Shown: in pieces, positions 23,421 to 35,640 of the stretch
Position numbering within the stretch: the stretch's first letter is position 1
Layout: each line of letters starts with the position of its first letter
Source: Gambelia wislizenii
Lineage: Eukaryota > Chordata > Lepidosauria > Squamata > Crotaphytidae
Assembly: GCA_030847615.1 (NCBI GenBank)
Contig: JAUMIR010000002.1
Coordinates: 200,863,809-200,927,808 of the forward strand
DNA length: 64,000 bases
Reading direction: 5' to 3'
The notes under the pieces: model-generated
Databases searched by the model: none
Told to the model about the DNA's origin: nothing
What the model saw: the letters and a program-made list of their open reading frames with translations, nothing else
Program-made: the position numbers and the translations under genes

Positions 23421-24599
23421 AGGACCATCTAAATCCTCCATAAATGTACAATAGTCATTTCCTGATAGGTGCTAGGACAGTCTTTCTTGCTAGCTAGCTA
23501 ATCTATATTTTAATTGGTTTCATGCACGATGTAATTTGCCCTTTTGTCTCAGGATTTTTCCATTATCTACTGTGACAAAGAGCTCCACTTTCTGTATCAT
23601 TAGCATGCATGCACACATGAGTTGCTTCACAGTAAGCACAAAGACTCCACACAGACACACACAGACACAGAAGCACACACACACCTCTCTCCCAAGCTTT
23701 TTGCTGCAATCTCAGTCACGTTTTACTCAGCTTTTTTGCTCCAACATCAATGCCAAGGGTGAGGAGGAAACTTCTTAGGTACAATGACAATAAACTTCTA
23801 CTTATGCAAAAGGAGTTTCCCTTCCCCTCCTCACCTTGCACTGCATCCCCCTTTCACATACCCCACATTCAGTCTGATCAGCCTGGTGCAGATTTGGGTG
23901 AACGGAGGGAGAGGGGTGATTCAATCCACCAATGAGTTGAATAAGCAGATAGTTATACCTGCAGTTAAAACAGAAGAGTGGTAAGGCCAATTTTAATCAG
24001 TAAAGTGTTTTCCACCCTCATCATAGCAAGCCAATGAGAGCTCCCATTCACCATTCTGGTCCCAGAGCATAATGATCCCTTCAGCACCTGAAATATCTCA
24101 GCAGAATGACACTATGCTGACACAATTCTAATAAGGCATCATATGTCCACTTCCATCACTGTCACAGAAGAGGCCTTGACATGAGTTCTAAACTATGTTC
24201 AGTCGAACTGATCCTGACTACCTAAACCTATACAACCTATTTCCCTAAGTCAGTGGTGAATAAACTACAACAGGCCTCCGGACAGTGAACTGCACTAGGT
24301 GTGTTTTCTGTTGAAAATTGGCTGAAACTGGAAAGTGACTAGCTAATTTGCCTTTCCACATTTTTCTGATGATGATTAGTTGATTTTTTGGATTGTCCAG
24401 AATTTGGCAAACTAGGAGTTGTTTAGGTGTACTTCTGATTGAAGCAGTGTCTGAGGCATTTGGGAAGCAAATTTTTACCCCCAAAAATCATTTTATGGGG
24501 TGGAGGGACTTGGTGGCCCACAAAAAAGGAGTTGAGATCCTAATATGGTACACAAGACACCTTCTCTGCCCCTGTCCTTAATGTTTCATTGTCCTTGCT
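23421..24599. other. No gene; nothing recognised
   Basis: CA-rich tracts near 23650-23690; otherwise unremarkable. Confidence 0.5.
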
Positions 24600-24890
24600 G
24601 GGAGAGGAGAGATCTGACTGACAGATTCAAGGCAGACCAAAGGAAGTACTACTTTATATCATGCACAATTACTACAATTAATGGAACTTACCGCCACAAG
24701 ATGTGGTGATATCCACTAACTGAACTGATTAGATAAATGCATGCAGAGCAAGTCTGTCAATGACTCTTAGACTCTGGGTCCAATGTCTCTGAGTTCCTAT
24801 TCTGGGAGCAACAATGGGAGAGTGCCGTTGCCTTCATGTGCTGCTTGTGGCTGAATGCTGTGGAAAACAGGGTCTTGGACTAGAATAGTG
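24600..24890 (+). mobile_element. CR1/L3-like LINE 3' end
   Basis: Has CCACAAGATGTGGTGATATC, GGGAGAGTGCCGTTGCC and CTTGGACTAGAAT in the usual order. The same family lies inverted at 34895-35640. Confidence 0.6.
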
Positions 24891-25221
24891 ATGCAATCTT
24901 TGTAAATTTCATAATTATAGTCATGAATAGTTTTACCACTTTTGTCATTGTGTCAAAAACTGTGTAGTTTTCAAAGACTATTCATAGTTCAGGACTTAAC
25001 TTTTTTTTTTCTTTTGGTACAAAAAAACAGCATTTTCTGCAGAGACCACTTCTGCACAGAAAAAAAAAAGTTTCCTGGCACTCCTGCATGGAAAACAGCA
25101 GAATTTGCAAAAATGTTATTACAAACATACAAAACAACAATGGGGTATTGCTCCTGCCCCCATATGTGGATATTATATTGTTGATTTTGAATGGGAGGAA
25201 TTTGTGAGGTGACAATTTGTG
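24891..25221. other. No gene; nothing recognised
   Basis: Poly-A and poly-T runs around 25000-25070. Confidence 0.5.
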
Positions 25222-25492
25222 TGTGCATGCCATGAAGTCACCTGTTGACTTATGGTGACCGCATTATTCCCCCCCCCCCATTTTATTCTTTATTAATCAA
25301 TTCTTTTCACAGGAAATTTTCCGCATGAATTTTTCATAGGGTTTTCTTAGGTGAGGAATACGTAGAGGTAGTTTTGCCAGTTCCTTCATCCGAAATATAA
25401 TGTACAGCACCTGGCATTTGTTTGTGTCTCCCATCCAAGTCCTAACCAGAGCTGGCACTGCTTAGCTTCCAAGATCAGACAGGATGCAAAGA
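25222..25492 (-). mobile_element. 5S-rRNA-derived SINE, copy 1
   Basis: The right end is the complement of the 5S rRNA internal promoter region (here TTCCAAGATCAGACAGGATG and CCCATCCAAGTCCTAACCAG). The left end is the Bov-B-like tail (GAAGTCACCTGTTGACTTAT). Confidence 0.85.
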
Positions 25493-27859
25493 TTTAAAAA
25501 TAAATAAATAAAAGTGTTTGGAGCCTGCATTCACTATTCATCTGGATAAGTTCTCAGAACGTTCACTTCTTTCAAATTATCATATTAGATTTTGCATTTT
25601 CTCAGCATGAGCTCTGGGCTAAACAATAATGAAAGTTAAAAGTTAAAAGCAGATGTGCTGTTTGGGATGCTGGCCAAACAACAAAAGGGGGGTGGGTATT
25701 TGAGATTTTCTAGATTTGCCACTTTTAGCCACTTTGTCTGTGTAGTCACTGGCAGAATATCATAAATTCCAAACAAGAAAGAGCTAAAACTGTGAGCTCC
25801 TGCTCTGCCCTGCTTGCTCTGTAAAGCCATACACCTGGGAAAATATATTTAGAGCCTAGTCCTTCATGTTTATATTGCAATAGAGAGCAATAGTTGAAAA
25901 AGCCCTTTTGCAACCATCAGTGCTGAATTACCTATAATGCTAAGGCTGAAGCTAGACATGACCAAAGATGGGAGGCAACTAGTTAAAAAGAATAGGTTAC
26001 TTGTAATACTTTCCTCCCCTCCCCCCAGTAACTGAAGCATAACTGGGCTGCACTGCAGTGGTAACATAAGGAGGAGGGACACCTTCATTTCATTTGCAGT
26101 TTAACTCTAACTGGTTTTAGTTAGTTTTCTAGATGCAAGTTGTGTGTGGCCTCACCAATTAGAGAAGTTCTATATTACAGGCTAGCAGCTTGCAGCATCT
26201 TATTTTTTTAAAAGATGACTTATACATAAAGTTTTGTACTTTTTAATAATGAGAAAGCACAGTTACTTTTTTTAAAAAAAGTAAAAACAATAGAAACTAA
26301 GTTGGGGGGCTGGAACTAATTGTAATTAATTACTTTTAAAAGTAATTTTTAAAAGTTCTGGACACGACACATAGATTTGTATGACTTACTTTGCAAAAAG
26401 TGGGATAGGAGCGTCAGGAAGCAAAGAGTAAAGATGCTCAAAACCTTCTCTGACAGATACTTTACACTGAGAAATCACATGTACGGTATGCTGAAAGTAT
26501 TTAAGATGGAGCTGAAAAAAGAAAATGCAACCTGAAACCCACTCTCACAAAAAAAGTGGGCAATAAGATTACACAGAATTGCATAAAATTGGTATATTTA
26601 TGTGCACTGTTAGAGGCAAAAAAAAGCATTAAAATGCTTTTATATACAAATCTAAAAATAAATAAAATAAAAACAAATTGAGGGGAAATGATATAATTTT
26701 AACAAAAAGAGATGCCACTATTGTAGAGCGACCAGGTGATGTATGAGCCTAGCCAGTTGGCTCTATAACTGCTAATATGATGCTTAGCTTCAAGACCCCC
26801 AGCTCTTCCTTCTCATGCTTCTTTAAGCTGGATTGAACAGCCCTTCAAATAGAAGATTCCTTCAAACAGAGTACTGTACTGTCCTCTGAAGGCATTTCCA
26901 GTAGTGAGGCTCATGTCTATAAAGTACAGGACCAGCCCTACTGTGAGACAGCTGATGCTGAGGGGCATAGAATAGAGGTCTATGTGCTACGTGATGAATA
27001 GCTCTACCTCTTCCTAAGCTATATGGTGGCTCTCTACTGCAGTAGAAGGTGCTTTCTTGTCAGCACTGTTGAAACCAGAGTGTAGAGATAATGCTCTAAA
27101 AGCAATGTTGTTACTCACTCACAACATTTCCTTCTTATAGTAATAAGTAACATGTTGCTTTTTACAGTAATAGACCCAAAGTTCTGGTTGAAGTAAGATT
27201 CGACTGCCAATATGTTTTGCTTTGCTTTTGTACACAGCATGAGGAAAGCACTATTTTGTCCTTTGCCTCCATCAGCAGCAGAAGAATAGAATAGAATCTT
27301 ACTTATGGTCATAGACCACCAACACAGGTAAAAAGGGGATACAGAATAAAAAGAAGGTAAAAACACAGGTTAAAAACAGTATATAAAACTTCCCTTCAGG
27401 TTGGAGAGCTCCAGTATAATAAGGCAGGATTGGTACTAGTCTACTGCGGAGGTCAATGTCTGACGAATTTTAAACACAGCTGCATAGAATCTGGCAACAT
27501 TATATGTTGTATTTTATCTCAATACCCACCACAGATGGAAAGTAATAAGTCACTTTAGTTGTCTCTGTTGTTTTTTTGTATTATTCCTGTTTTTTGTTTT
27601 TGTAGTATATTTATAGGTAGATGTGTTTGTGAATAGGTGTTTGTTTAATCTTGTATTATTATAAGTTTATTTTATTATTTAGTTGATTTTTTTCTGTTTT
27701 TTCCTATTTTGTATTGTTTTCTTTTCTGTTTTGTTGATAATTTCAGCTATGAGAGAGAGAGAGCAATTGATATCTGAAAGCAACAGAGAAGTGTAGAATT
27801 GTCTAGTGTGTGCTTGGTATTTATGCAATAGGGGTGAAATGAGGCTAAGGCAGATGTCC
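25493..27859. other. No gene; nothing recognised
   Basis: 2.4 kb of AT-rich sequence. Short frames without motifs. No clear repeat end. Confidence 0.5.
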
Positions 27860-27867
27860 CTGTAGTA

Positions 27868-28103
27868 CAGTGGTTCTCAACCTGTGGGTCCCCAGATGTT
27901 GTTGAACTACAGTTCCCAGAAGCCCTCTGAGGTCTCACCTTGACAGCCAGGTGATCCTCCCAGTCATTAGTGAGGCTGTGAGTTCAATCCTACAGCCTCA
28001 CTAATGACTGGGAGGACCACCTGGCTGTCAAGGTAAGACCTCAGAGAGCTCCTGGGAACTGTAGTCCAACAACATCTGGGGACACACAGGTTAAGAACCA
28101 CTG
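27868..28103. mobile_element. Fold-back hAT MITE with 8-bp target duplication
   Basis: Begins CAGTGGTTCTCAACCTGTG and ends with its complement, flanked by perfect CTGTAGTA at 27860-27867 and 28104-28111. The two halves are inverted copies over most of the 236 bp, including GCCTCACTAATGACTGGGAG, with a short spacer at the centre (about 27980). CAGTGG ends and 8-bp duplication identify hAT. Confidence 0.93.
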
Positions 28104-28111
28104 CTGTAGTA

Positions 28112-29455
28112 TGAGCGCTGGAGTAATACATGCTCTGTTGTTTCTATTTGGCCAGAGTCACAGGGGCATAGTCTGTCTGAGAAGGGGATCTTCTTGTATC
28201 AGCCTTCAACCTACAATCAGCAGTATGTTTGGGCCTGGCTCTGGTAAAGTAGGATGTCACATGGCCACCTTAATGCAGCCGCCTTGCAAAAAGCTAAGCA
28301 GTTAACTTAAGAATGGAGAACATCACGAGCACTGCTGTCTGGAGTGCCACAACAAAAGGCAGGATACTGTGCTGCATGATTAAGTGGAGGCAACCCTTAT
28401 TAATTGATTTAAAAAGTAAGACTCAGTTGGTCAAACTGATCAATCAGACACAAACTGCAGCCTACAAAAGAACAAAGAAATAGCCCAACAAAGAAATGTT
28501 GGTTTCTCACAGCATTACTCTTACCTTGCTCTCCACTACTGGACAAGATATACAGGGAGCCTTTGATTGTCTGGATCTTTTGGACTACAACTGCAGTTCC
28601 CTAACATCAGTCATGTTTTCTGGGTCTTCTGGGTGTTCAAGCATTTGGAGGGCCAAAATTTCCCCACGCCTGTACTGCAGGAACAAATCAGGCCTGTGAT
28701 TGTGTTCTTTTAGAGCAAGTAGAGCCATTTTTTCAGTTTATTCAAAAAGTGCACAGATATATCTGATTTTGACCAAAGCCTAAAAAAAAAAATTGTTTTA
28801 ACTACAGCTCCCAGAACTCCAGGTAGCAAACATGGTCATTGGCTATGCTTGTTGGGGCTTTCAGGGAGCTGTAATCCAAAAAAGGTAATGTTCCCAAGCT
28901 CTGGTTTGACACAAGCAAGCAAAAAAGCAATGTGTATAGAACAAGTCACATTTTTAGAATATGTAATGAAAACTTCCTATTTCCTCTGATACGTTTGGCT
29001 CTTAGGTTTGGTTTAGTGTTTTGTTTTAAATGTTTTTCTGGAAATCCCACCCTGGTCCTTTTTTGCTGGAATGCATGTCCTTTGGTCAAAAGGCACACTT
29101 ATGCCATAATGAAACAGCCAGCCTACAGACAATTACTTATACATATTGCATCAGGTTTAACAAGGCAGATAAGTTGTAGGAGACCCATCTCTCTGATCTT
29201 GCAAAAGTGGTGCAGAGGATAAATAATCCTAAAAGCGGGAAGAACATTTCCCCACTTTCTGCGCTGCTACAGGAGTGGTTGTGCATCTGCTCTTAGACAA
29301 CAAACACAAGAGATATTTCTGAGTCCTGCTCATTAGCAGGCAAAGAGACAATGTACACCAGATTTAAAGAAGCAACAATCCATGTGGTGTTGTCTACTAG
29401 AAATTTGGTCAAAGTGTGATCCTGTGATTGTACCAGCTGCAGTGAGTTTGACTGC
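28112..29455. other. No gene; contains two hAT-like MITE fragments
   Basis: MITE-like pieces at 28560-28672 (TTTGGACTACAACTGCAG) and 28795-28905 (AACTACAGCTCCCAGAACTC). The rest is unassigned. Confidence 0.5.
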
Positions 29456-29461
29456 CACATT

Positions 29462-29550
29462 CTTTGAGAATGCAGTTCAAAGTGATGCTGGTAATTAACT
29501 TTAAAGCCCTAAACAGTTCAGGACCAACCTACCTGGTAGACCATCTCCTC
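29462..29550 (+). mobile_element. L2-like LINE scrap
   Basis: AACTTTAAAGCCCTAAACAG and CCTACCTGGTAGACC are typical of the last part of L2-like ORFs in reptiles. Confidence 0.5.
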
Positions 29551-29554
29551 CCAA

Positions 29555-32165
29555 GGTCAGATGGCACTCAACGAACTACTGGGATACCGCAGAGAACAAC
29601 TATGAGTAACGCTGTGGCTAATGATGCAACTGGACTCAAGCCGAAAGGACGCTCAGCTGTTGACATGCTCAAAGGTGAAAGAAAAGTCCAAAGCTGCACA
29701 CCACATGTTACAGGAACAATAGAATGTGATAAACATAAATTAGAGGAAGCTAAACATAGTAAAACAAGAAATTGAACATACAAACATTGCAATACTTGGG
29801 GTGAGCCAGCTAAAGTGGACAGGAATGGGACATTTTTCAGTCAGATCATTACACAGTGCTTTACTCAGGAAATGAAAATCTAAGAAGAAATTATGTGGCA
29901 TTTATAGTGAAGAGAGATGCAGCAAAAGTAGTCAAAGGATATAATGCAAAGTCTGACTGAATCATGTCAATAAAATTTCAAGGAAAACCTATCAATATAA
30001 CTTTAATCCAAGTTTATGCTCCAACTACAGAGGCATAAGAAGAAGAAATTGAAAGATTCTATGCTGGATTCCAGGAGGAAATGGATCACACACCAAAACA
30101 GCACTTTGTTTAATCATAGGCAATTGAAATGCAAAAATAAGAAACAGCATAATCAAAGATTGTAGGAAAATTTGGCCTAGGATCAAGAAATGAAGCAGGA
30201 GAGCGACTAACTGAATTTTGCAAGGCCAACAGTTTGTTCATTGCAAACACATTCTTCAAGTAACCCAAGAAGTGACTGTATACATGGATGTCACCTGATG
30301 GCCAGTATAGAAATCAGATAGACTACATAATTGGAATCATAAGAGGAAGAAGCTCCATTCTCTCTGAAAACACAAAACTAGGAGTAGATTGTGGCACAGG
30401 CAATGAAATGCCAATATCAAAAATTAGAGTAAAGCTAAATAAGAACACTAAACCAGCCATCATGCTGAAATACACCCTGAAGATCCCTGTAGAATTTAAA
30501 GATTATGTGAAAAATAGATTTACACTATTAAGCCTAATTGACCATGAGCCAGAAGAACTCTGGACTGAAGCCAGGTACATTGTCAGGGAGGAATCCAAAA
30601 AGACACTATCTATAGCCAAAAAGAAAGAGAAGCCTCAATGGATGACAGATGAAACTCTTCAAGCAGTTAAGGACAGATGAGAAGCAAAAGTAAAAGGTGA
30701 CAGAAATCGAGCCAGAACCCTGAATGCAACTGTTCAATGACTTGTGCACAGGGACAAGGAGAACTACTATAATAATCAATGCAGAGAAATATAGGGTGAC
30801 AACAAAAAAGGAAGAACAAGAAAGCTCTACCACAAGATCGGAGATATCAAACAGAAATTAAAACCAAGAGTGGTGATGCTGTACAAGAAGCATGGGAACA
30901 CATGACAAGGCCAAGCAGAAATATTTCCCATGCAAGCAAAGTGATGCTCAAAATTCTACAACAAAGAGTTTTAACAAATATGGAGCAAGAAATGCCAGTG
31001 TCCAAGCTGGGTTCAGGAAAGGAAGAGGCACTAGGGATCATATTGCAAATATATGTTGGGTAATGAAGTGCACCAAAGAATTTCAAAATAAAATCACCCT
31101 GTGCTTTATAGATTATATATATAAAAAAACTATGGATTGCTCTTAAAGAAATGGGTGTGCCTCAACATTTGATTGTCATAAAGCATAACTTGTACCCAGG
31201 AGGCTAGAGGCTACTGGTAGGACAGACTATGGAGAAACAAAATATTTTCCAATTGCAAGAGGGCAAGGCAGTTATCACCCTATTTAACTTGTACACTGAA
31301 TGTATTATACCTGAAGCAGGATTAGACTCGGAGGAAGGAGGCACAAAAATTGGAGGAAGGAACATCAATAATTTAAGATATGTAGATGACACCATACTAC
31401 TAGCAGAAAATAGCAAAGGTTTGGAACAATTACTGAAGAAAGCTAAAGAAGAAAGTATAAAGGCAGGTTTACAGTTGAACGTTAAGAAAACAAAAATAAT
31501 GACCACAGATGATTTATGTAACTTTAAAGTAGATGATGAAGACATTGAAATACTGTAGTTCCAGATTTTCCACACCTTGACTCAATCATTAATCAGAATA
31601 GGGACTGCAGTAAAGAAATCAGAAGAAAACTAGGACTTGGAAGGACAGCTATGAAGGAACTAGACAAGATCCTGAAACGTAAAGATATTTAATTGAATAC
31701 TAAAATTAGGATTGTCCATGATATAGTATTTCCCATTCTTATGTATGGTTGTGAAAGCTGAACAGTCAAGAAAGCTGATACCTCTAGGAAGAAAATCAGC
31801 TCATTTGAAATGTGGTGCTGGAGAAGAGTTCTACAGACAGCATGGACTGCTAAAAAGACCAAAAAAATGCATCCTAGAGCAAACCAAGCCTAAACACTTC
31901 CTAGAAGCCAAGATGATTAAACTGAGACTGTCGTACTTTGGCCATAAGATGAGAAGACATGACTCACTAGAAAAGACAATAATGCTTGGAAAGGTGGAAG
32001 GCAAGAGGAAGAGGACTGCATTATAGATGGATAGGCTGAATCAAGGAAGCCACGGCCCTGAGTCAGCATGACCTGACCTGGGCTGTAGATGGCAGGGTGA
32101 CTTGGAGGTCTCTCATTCATGGGGTTGTCATAAGTCAAAGTCAACTTGATAGCAGTTAGCAACAA
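29555..32165 (+). pseudogene. Bov-B (RTE) LINE, plus strand, internally deleted
   Basis: Endonuclease end at 30288-30680 (SPDGQYRNQIDYIIG, TLSIAKKKEKPQWMTDETL), then a gap near 30885 that removes the front of the RT, then GFRKGRGTRDHIANICWVMK, the catalytic region RNINNLRYVDDTILLAEN (YVDD) at 31360-31410, and LSYFGHKMRRHDSLEKTIML. The 3' end near 32150 carries GTCAACTTGATAGCAGTTAG. Frames broken; non-functional. Opposite orientation to the 5.65-10.56 kb copy. Confidence 0.88.
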
Positions 32166-32169
32166 ATAG

Positions 32170-32829
32170 GAGCCATAATTTCATCTTGTGGTATTGAATT
32201 CCACAAGGTAACCATAAATATCGTAAGGTGGGTAATGCAAAGTTCTGGTATTGTGTGAGGGAGGATTCTTTTTCTGCCCCCATCATCCATGCTTTTATAA
32301 ATATCTAACCTATATAAATATATCGTCGTCACATTTCATTTAAAGTTTTTACCCTCACTCACCAACATTTTAAGCTCTCTCATAGACAATGTGCTCAGGA
32401 AACATGTGGCGTTGTGACCAACCATGCTGATATGAAATATTTTTACTTCCCATAATGGATAAGAAAGCTGTTCCAGCTTTCCCACTTGCAATTAAGTGTC
32501 CTTTCAATTACACCCAATCTCTTGGTTACTTTTCCTATTCTATCTACTTTATGTGCACACATCTTTCAAGTGAGTGCACCAGCTAAAATGTATATTTCTT
32601 TTTATCTTACCATCACACTGGTATTCCCTGGCATGGTATAAATAGGCCAATCCATACTCATATCTCCCTACCTTGGTATGAAAAGAGAGAATCCATGAAT
32701 TAGAAATAGGAGAGCAAGAAAATGAACATAATATATTGTGTACCAAACTGCAAGAGTGCCATCTTGTGTTCAGTATGGAAGACAATGATCTTAGCTGTCT
32801 GCTTCCCAGATATGTGTGCATATGTGTAT
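32170..32829. other. No gene; nothing recognised
   Basis: AT-rich; no motif. Confidence 0.5.
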
Positions 32830-33052
32830 GTGGCTTCAAGTTGTCCATTGACTTACGGTGACCTCATGAATTTCATAAGGCATTTCATAAGGCAAGGAAT
32901 ACTCAGGTGATTTTGTCAGTTCCTTTCTTTTGAAATATAGCCTACAGCATCTAGTATTCACTGACAGGCTCCCATCCAAGTACTAACCAGGGCTGACCCT
33001 TCTTATCTTCCAAGATCAAACAGGATCTGGTGCCTTTGCAGTATTTATAGTA
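32830..33052 (-). mobile_element. 5S-rRNA-derived SINE, copy 2
   Basis: The 5S-like part (32968-33050) includes CCCATCCAAGTACTAACCAG and TTCCAAGATCAAACAGGATC, the complement of the 5S box C to box A region. Tail at the left end with TTCAAGTTGTCCATTGACTT. Confidence 0.88.
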
Positions 33053-33265
33053 TACTTAAATCTTCACTGATATTATTTATAACTGCTGATATTATTTATA
33101 ATCTTATTCTAGCTACACTTTAAGGCAGGGATAAGGAAAGGGTAGACTATGGTCCACCATTGCACCATCAGCCCACTTCTGATGGGCACCCAGTGCTGGT
33201 ATTTTAGCAAAGAATGCTGGACCACACAGAGTTTAGCCTGTGCTACATTAAGATACCTAAATGAC

Positions 33266-33478
33266 TTCAAGACACAAAAATCCTGGCTGATCTCAGAAGC
33301 TAAGCAGGGTCAGCCCTCATTACTATTTCGAAAGGAGATCACAAGACAAGACAATACCACATGCTGTAGGCTACATTCAGAGGAAGGCAATGGAAACCAC
33401 CTCTGCGTACTCCTTGCCTAAGCAAATGTTATGAAATTCATGGGGTCACCATATATCAACAAGTGACTTGAAGGTATG
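33266..33478 (+). mobile_element. 5S-rRNA-derived SINE, copy 3
   Basis: Plus-strand 5S-like part: CTGATCTCAGAAGCTAAGCA, then GGGTCAG, and ATGCTGTAGGCT, matching the second half of vertebrate 5S rRNA. Tail ends ACAAGTGACTTGAAGG. It faces copy 2 across about 210 bp. Confidence 0.88.
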
Positions 33479-33572
33479 TTAAGAGCGTATGCTTCTTTAT
33501 CATTTTTATTTAATGTATATCTCACCTTGATCCCAAATGGGACCCAAGGAGTCACACATGAATTTAAACAAG

Positions 33573-33818
33573 GTTTGTTGTTGCTTTGTGCCTTCAAGTC
33601 ATTTTTTCAACTTATACATCCAATCTCATTAAGATATATCCAATCTCATTTTCAACTTATCTTTTCAACTTATGGCAACCCTCATGGGGTTTTCTGAGGC
33701 TGAGGGATGTGACTTGCCCAAGGTCACCCAGTGGGTTTTCATGGTCAAGTGGAGATTCAAACCCTGGTCTCCTGAGTCGTAGTCCAACACTCAAAACACT
33801 ATGCCATGCTGGCTCCTT
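33573..33818 (-). mobile_element. Sauria-type tRNA-derived SINE, copy 3
   Basis: Minus strand: AGCCAGCATGGCATAGTG (box A region), GGTTTGAATCTCC (box B), GTGACCTTGGGCAAG, then the tail CTTGAAGGCACAAAGCAAC. It has an internal 30-bp type duplication of CCAATCTCATT near 33622-33650. Confidence 0.85.
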
Positions 33819-33879
33819 AAAACAAGGTACTTTAATTAAAAATTAATAATAAAAAAGTTTTAAGAAACAATTAAGAAAA

Positions 33880-34752
33880 CTATAGATTTTCCTTGTTTTT
33901 TTTCCGGGCAGTGAGGCCGTGTTCTGGAAGAGTTTATTTCTGACGTTTCACCTGCATCTGTGGCTGGCATCTTCAGAGAATGGTTGGGTAGGAGTGTGTG
34001 TGGAGTTTATATATTGTGAATCCCTGTTGGGGAGTACATGTAAATGTGTGTGTTTGAATGGTTAATTTCTGGGTATAGAAATGCAAGGAGGATTAGTGTC
34101 TGTTTGGCTAATGGTTGGTTGATGGCCCATTATCTGCTGGAGATCCACCTGTCCCTGGGTGGAATTCCTTTGTGAGTGTTGAGTTTTCAAGAATCAAGGA
34201 ACATGAGAGACACTGCAGACTGGGTCAACCAGAAAAATCAGCAGTAGCAGAACATGTTATATACCAACCTGGACACAAAATGTTCTTTAAAAACACAGAA
34301 ATTCTGGACCAGGCCAACAACTATCATGTCAGAATGCACAGAGAAGCTATTGAAATTCACAAACACCTGGACAACTTCAACAGGAAAGAAGAAACCCTAA
34401 AGGTAAACAAAATCTGGCTGCCAGTTTTGAAAAACAATAGAATCAAAACTCAACACTCACAAAGGATTTCCACCCAGGGACAGGTGGATCTCCAACAGAT
34501 AATGGGCCATCAACCAACCATTAGCCAAAAAGACACTAATCCTCCTTGCATTTCTATACCCAGAAATTAACCATTCAAACACACACATTTACATGTACTC
34601 CCCAACAGGGGTTCACAATATATAAACTCCACACACACTCCTACCCAACCATTCTCTGAAGATGCCAGCCACAGATGCAGGTGAAACGTCAGAAGTAAAT
34701 TCTTCCAGAACACAGCCTCACAGCCTGGGAAAAAAAAACAAGGAAAATCTAT
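33880..34752 (+). mobile_element. Penelope-like element remnant with 308-bp inverted arms
   Basis: Left arm 33880-34187 and right arm 34445-34752 are the same length and near-perfect complements (one difference seen in the inner 30 bp). The 257-bp core codes in the plus frame 34115-34570 for EHERHCRLGQPEKSAVAEH and REAIEIHKHLDNFNRKEE, the end of a Penelope GIY-YIG endonuclease as I recognise it. Penelope-like elements often carry such LTR-like repeats in inverted order. RT missing. Confidence 0.8.
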
Positions 34753-34894
34753 GGGTGCCGGCCATGAAAGCCTTCGATTTCACAATTAAGTAAACTGTTA
34801 TGTTAAAACAGCAACACTTTTAACCAATACGCAATTATTTGTGTTCCTAAGCAAGAATGCTTACCCAGGGTCACATAACATAGATCACTTGTAC

Positions 34895-35640
34895 CTACCT
34901 TCTCAAGAACTTACAAATACCCCCACTGGATCAAACCAAAGGCCTATCTAGTCCAGTCCACTAAGTTGTCAATGAGATGCAAACAGTAAGCCCACAAGCA
35001 GGACACAAGGGAACATTCTGTCTTATGTTCCTCAGCAACTGATATACAGAGAGCTACACTGCCTTTGATACCTTCCATGAATATGTCCAACTCACTTTTA
35101 AAGCCATACACATCAGTGTCACTACATATGGTGGTAGCAAATTCAATAGTTTCAAGGGTACTGTGTGTGAAGAAATGTTTCCTTTTGTATCTCCTGAATC
35201 TTTCTCCATTCAGCTTCACCAAGGATGGTCCTGCTGTTTGGCCACCCACCCACCTAAATCCCAACACCCTTCCCAGACTGCATGAGGACACAAATTGGAT
35301 ACAGAAGGATAAAATGTATATCTAAGATCTTGCAAGAGATGAGGCTGGACAACAAGTTACTTCCAGTGACCCTTTTCCTGCAGCTCTGATAATCACACTC
35401 CCCACACTCCCCATCTTGCCAGCCTTGGTGGGCAATTGCCATCACTGTGTTTCAGTAATGAGCCTGGGCTATAGTGACATGAGAGGGGGGGAAACTTTTT
35501 CTAGGCCATGCATAATTTTACACACCTCTAACATGTCTCCCCTTACTCACTGTTTTTTTTGTAAGCTAAACAGCTTCAATCAGTGCAAATGTTCCTCATA
35601 GTAAATTTTCTCCAGAGCCTTGCTTTGTATATTTAAGAAA
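34895..35640 (-). mobile_element. CR1/L3-like LINE 3' end
   Basis: Contains the complement of GGACTAGATAGGCCTTTGG, CCTGCTTGTGGGCTTAC, the AAGAAATGTTTCCTTTTG block near 35170 and the CATAATTTTACACACC block near 35510. Decayed. Confidence 0.65.

Noticed and set aside
33266..33350. Possible 5S rRNA gene
   Set aside because: Only part of 5S is present, diverged and fused to a Bov-B-like tail; it is a SINE head.
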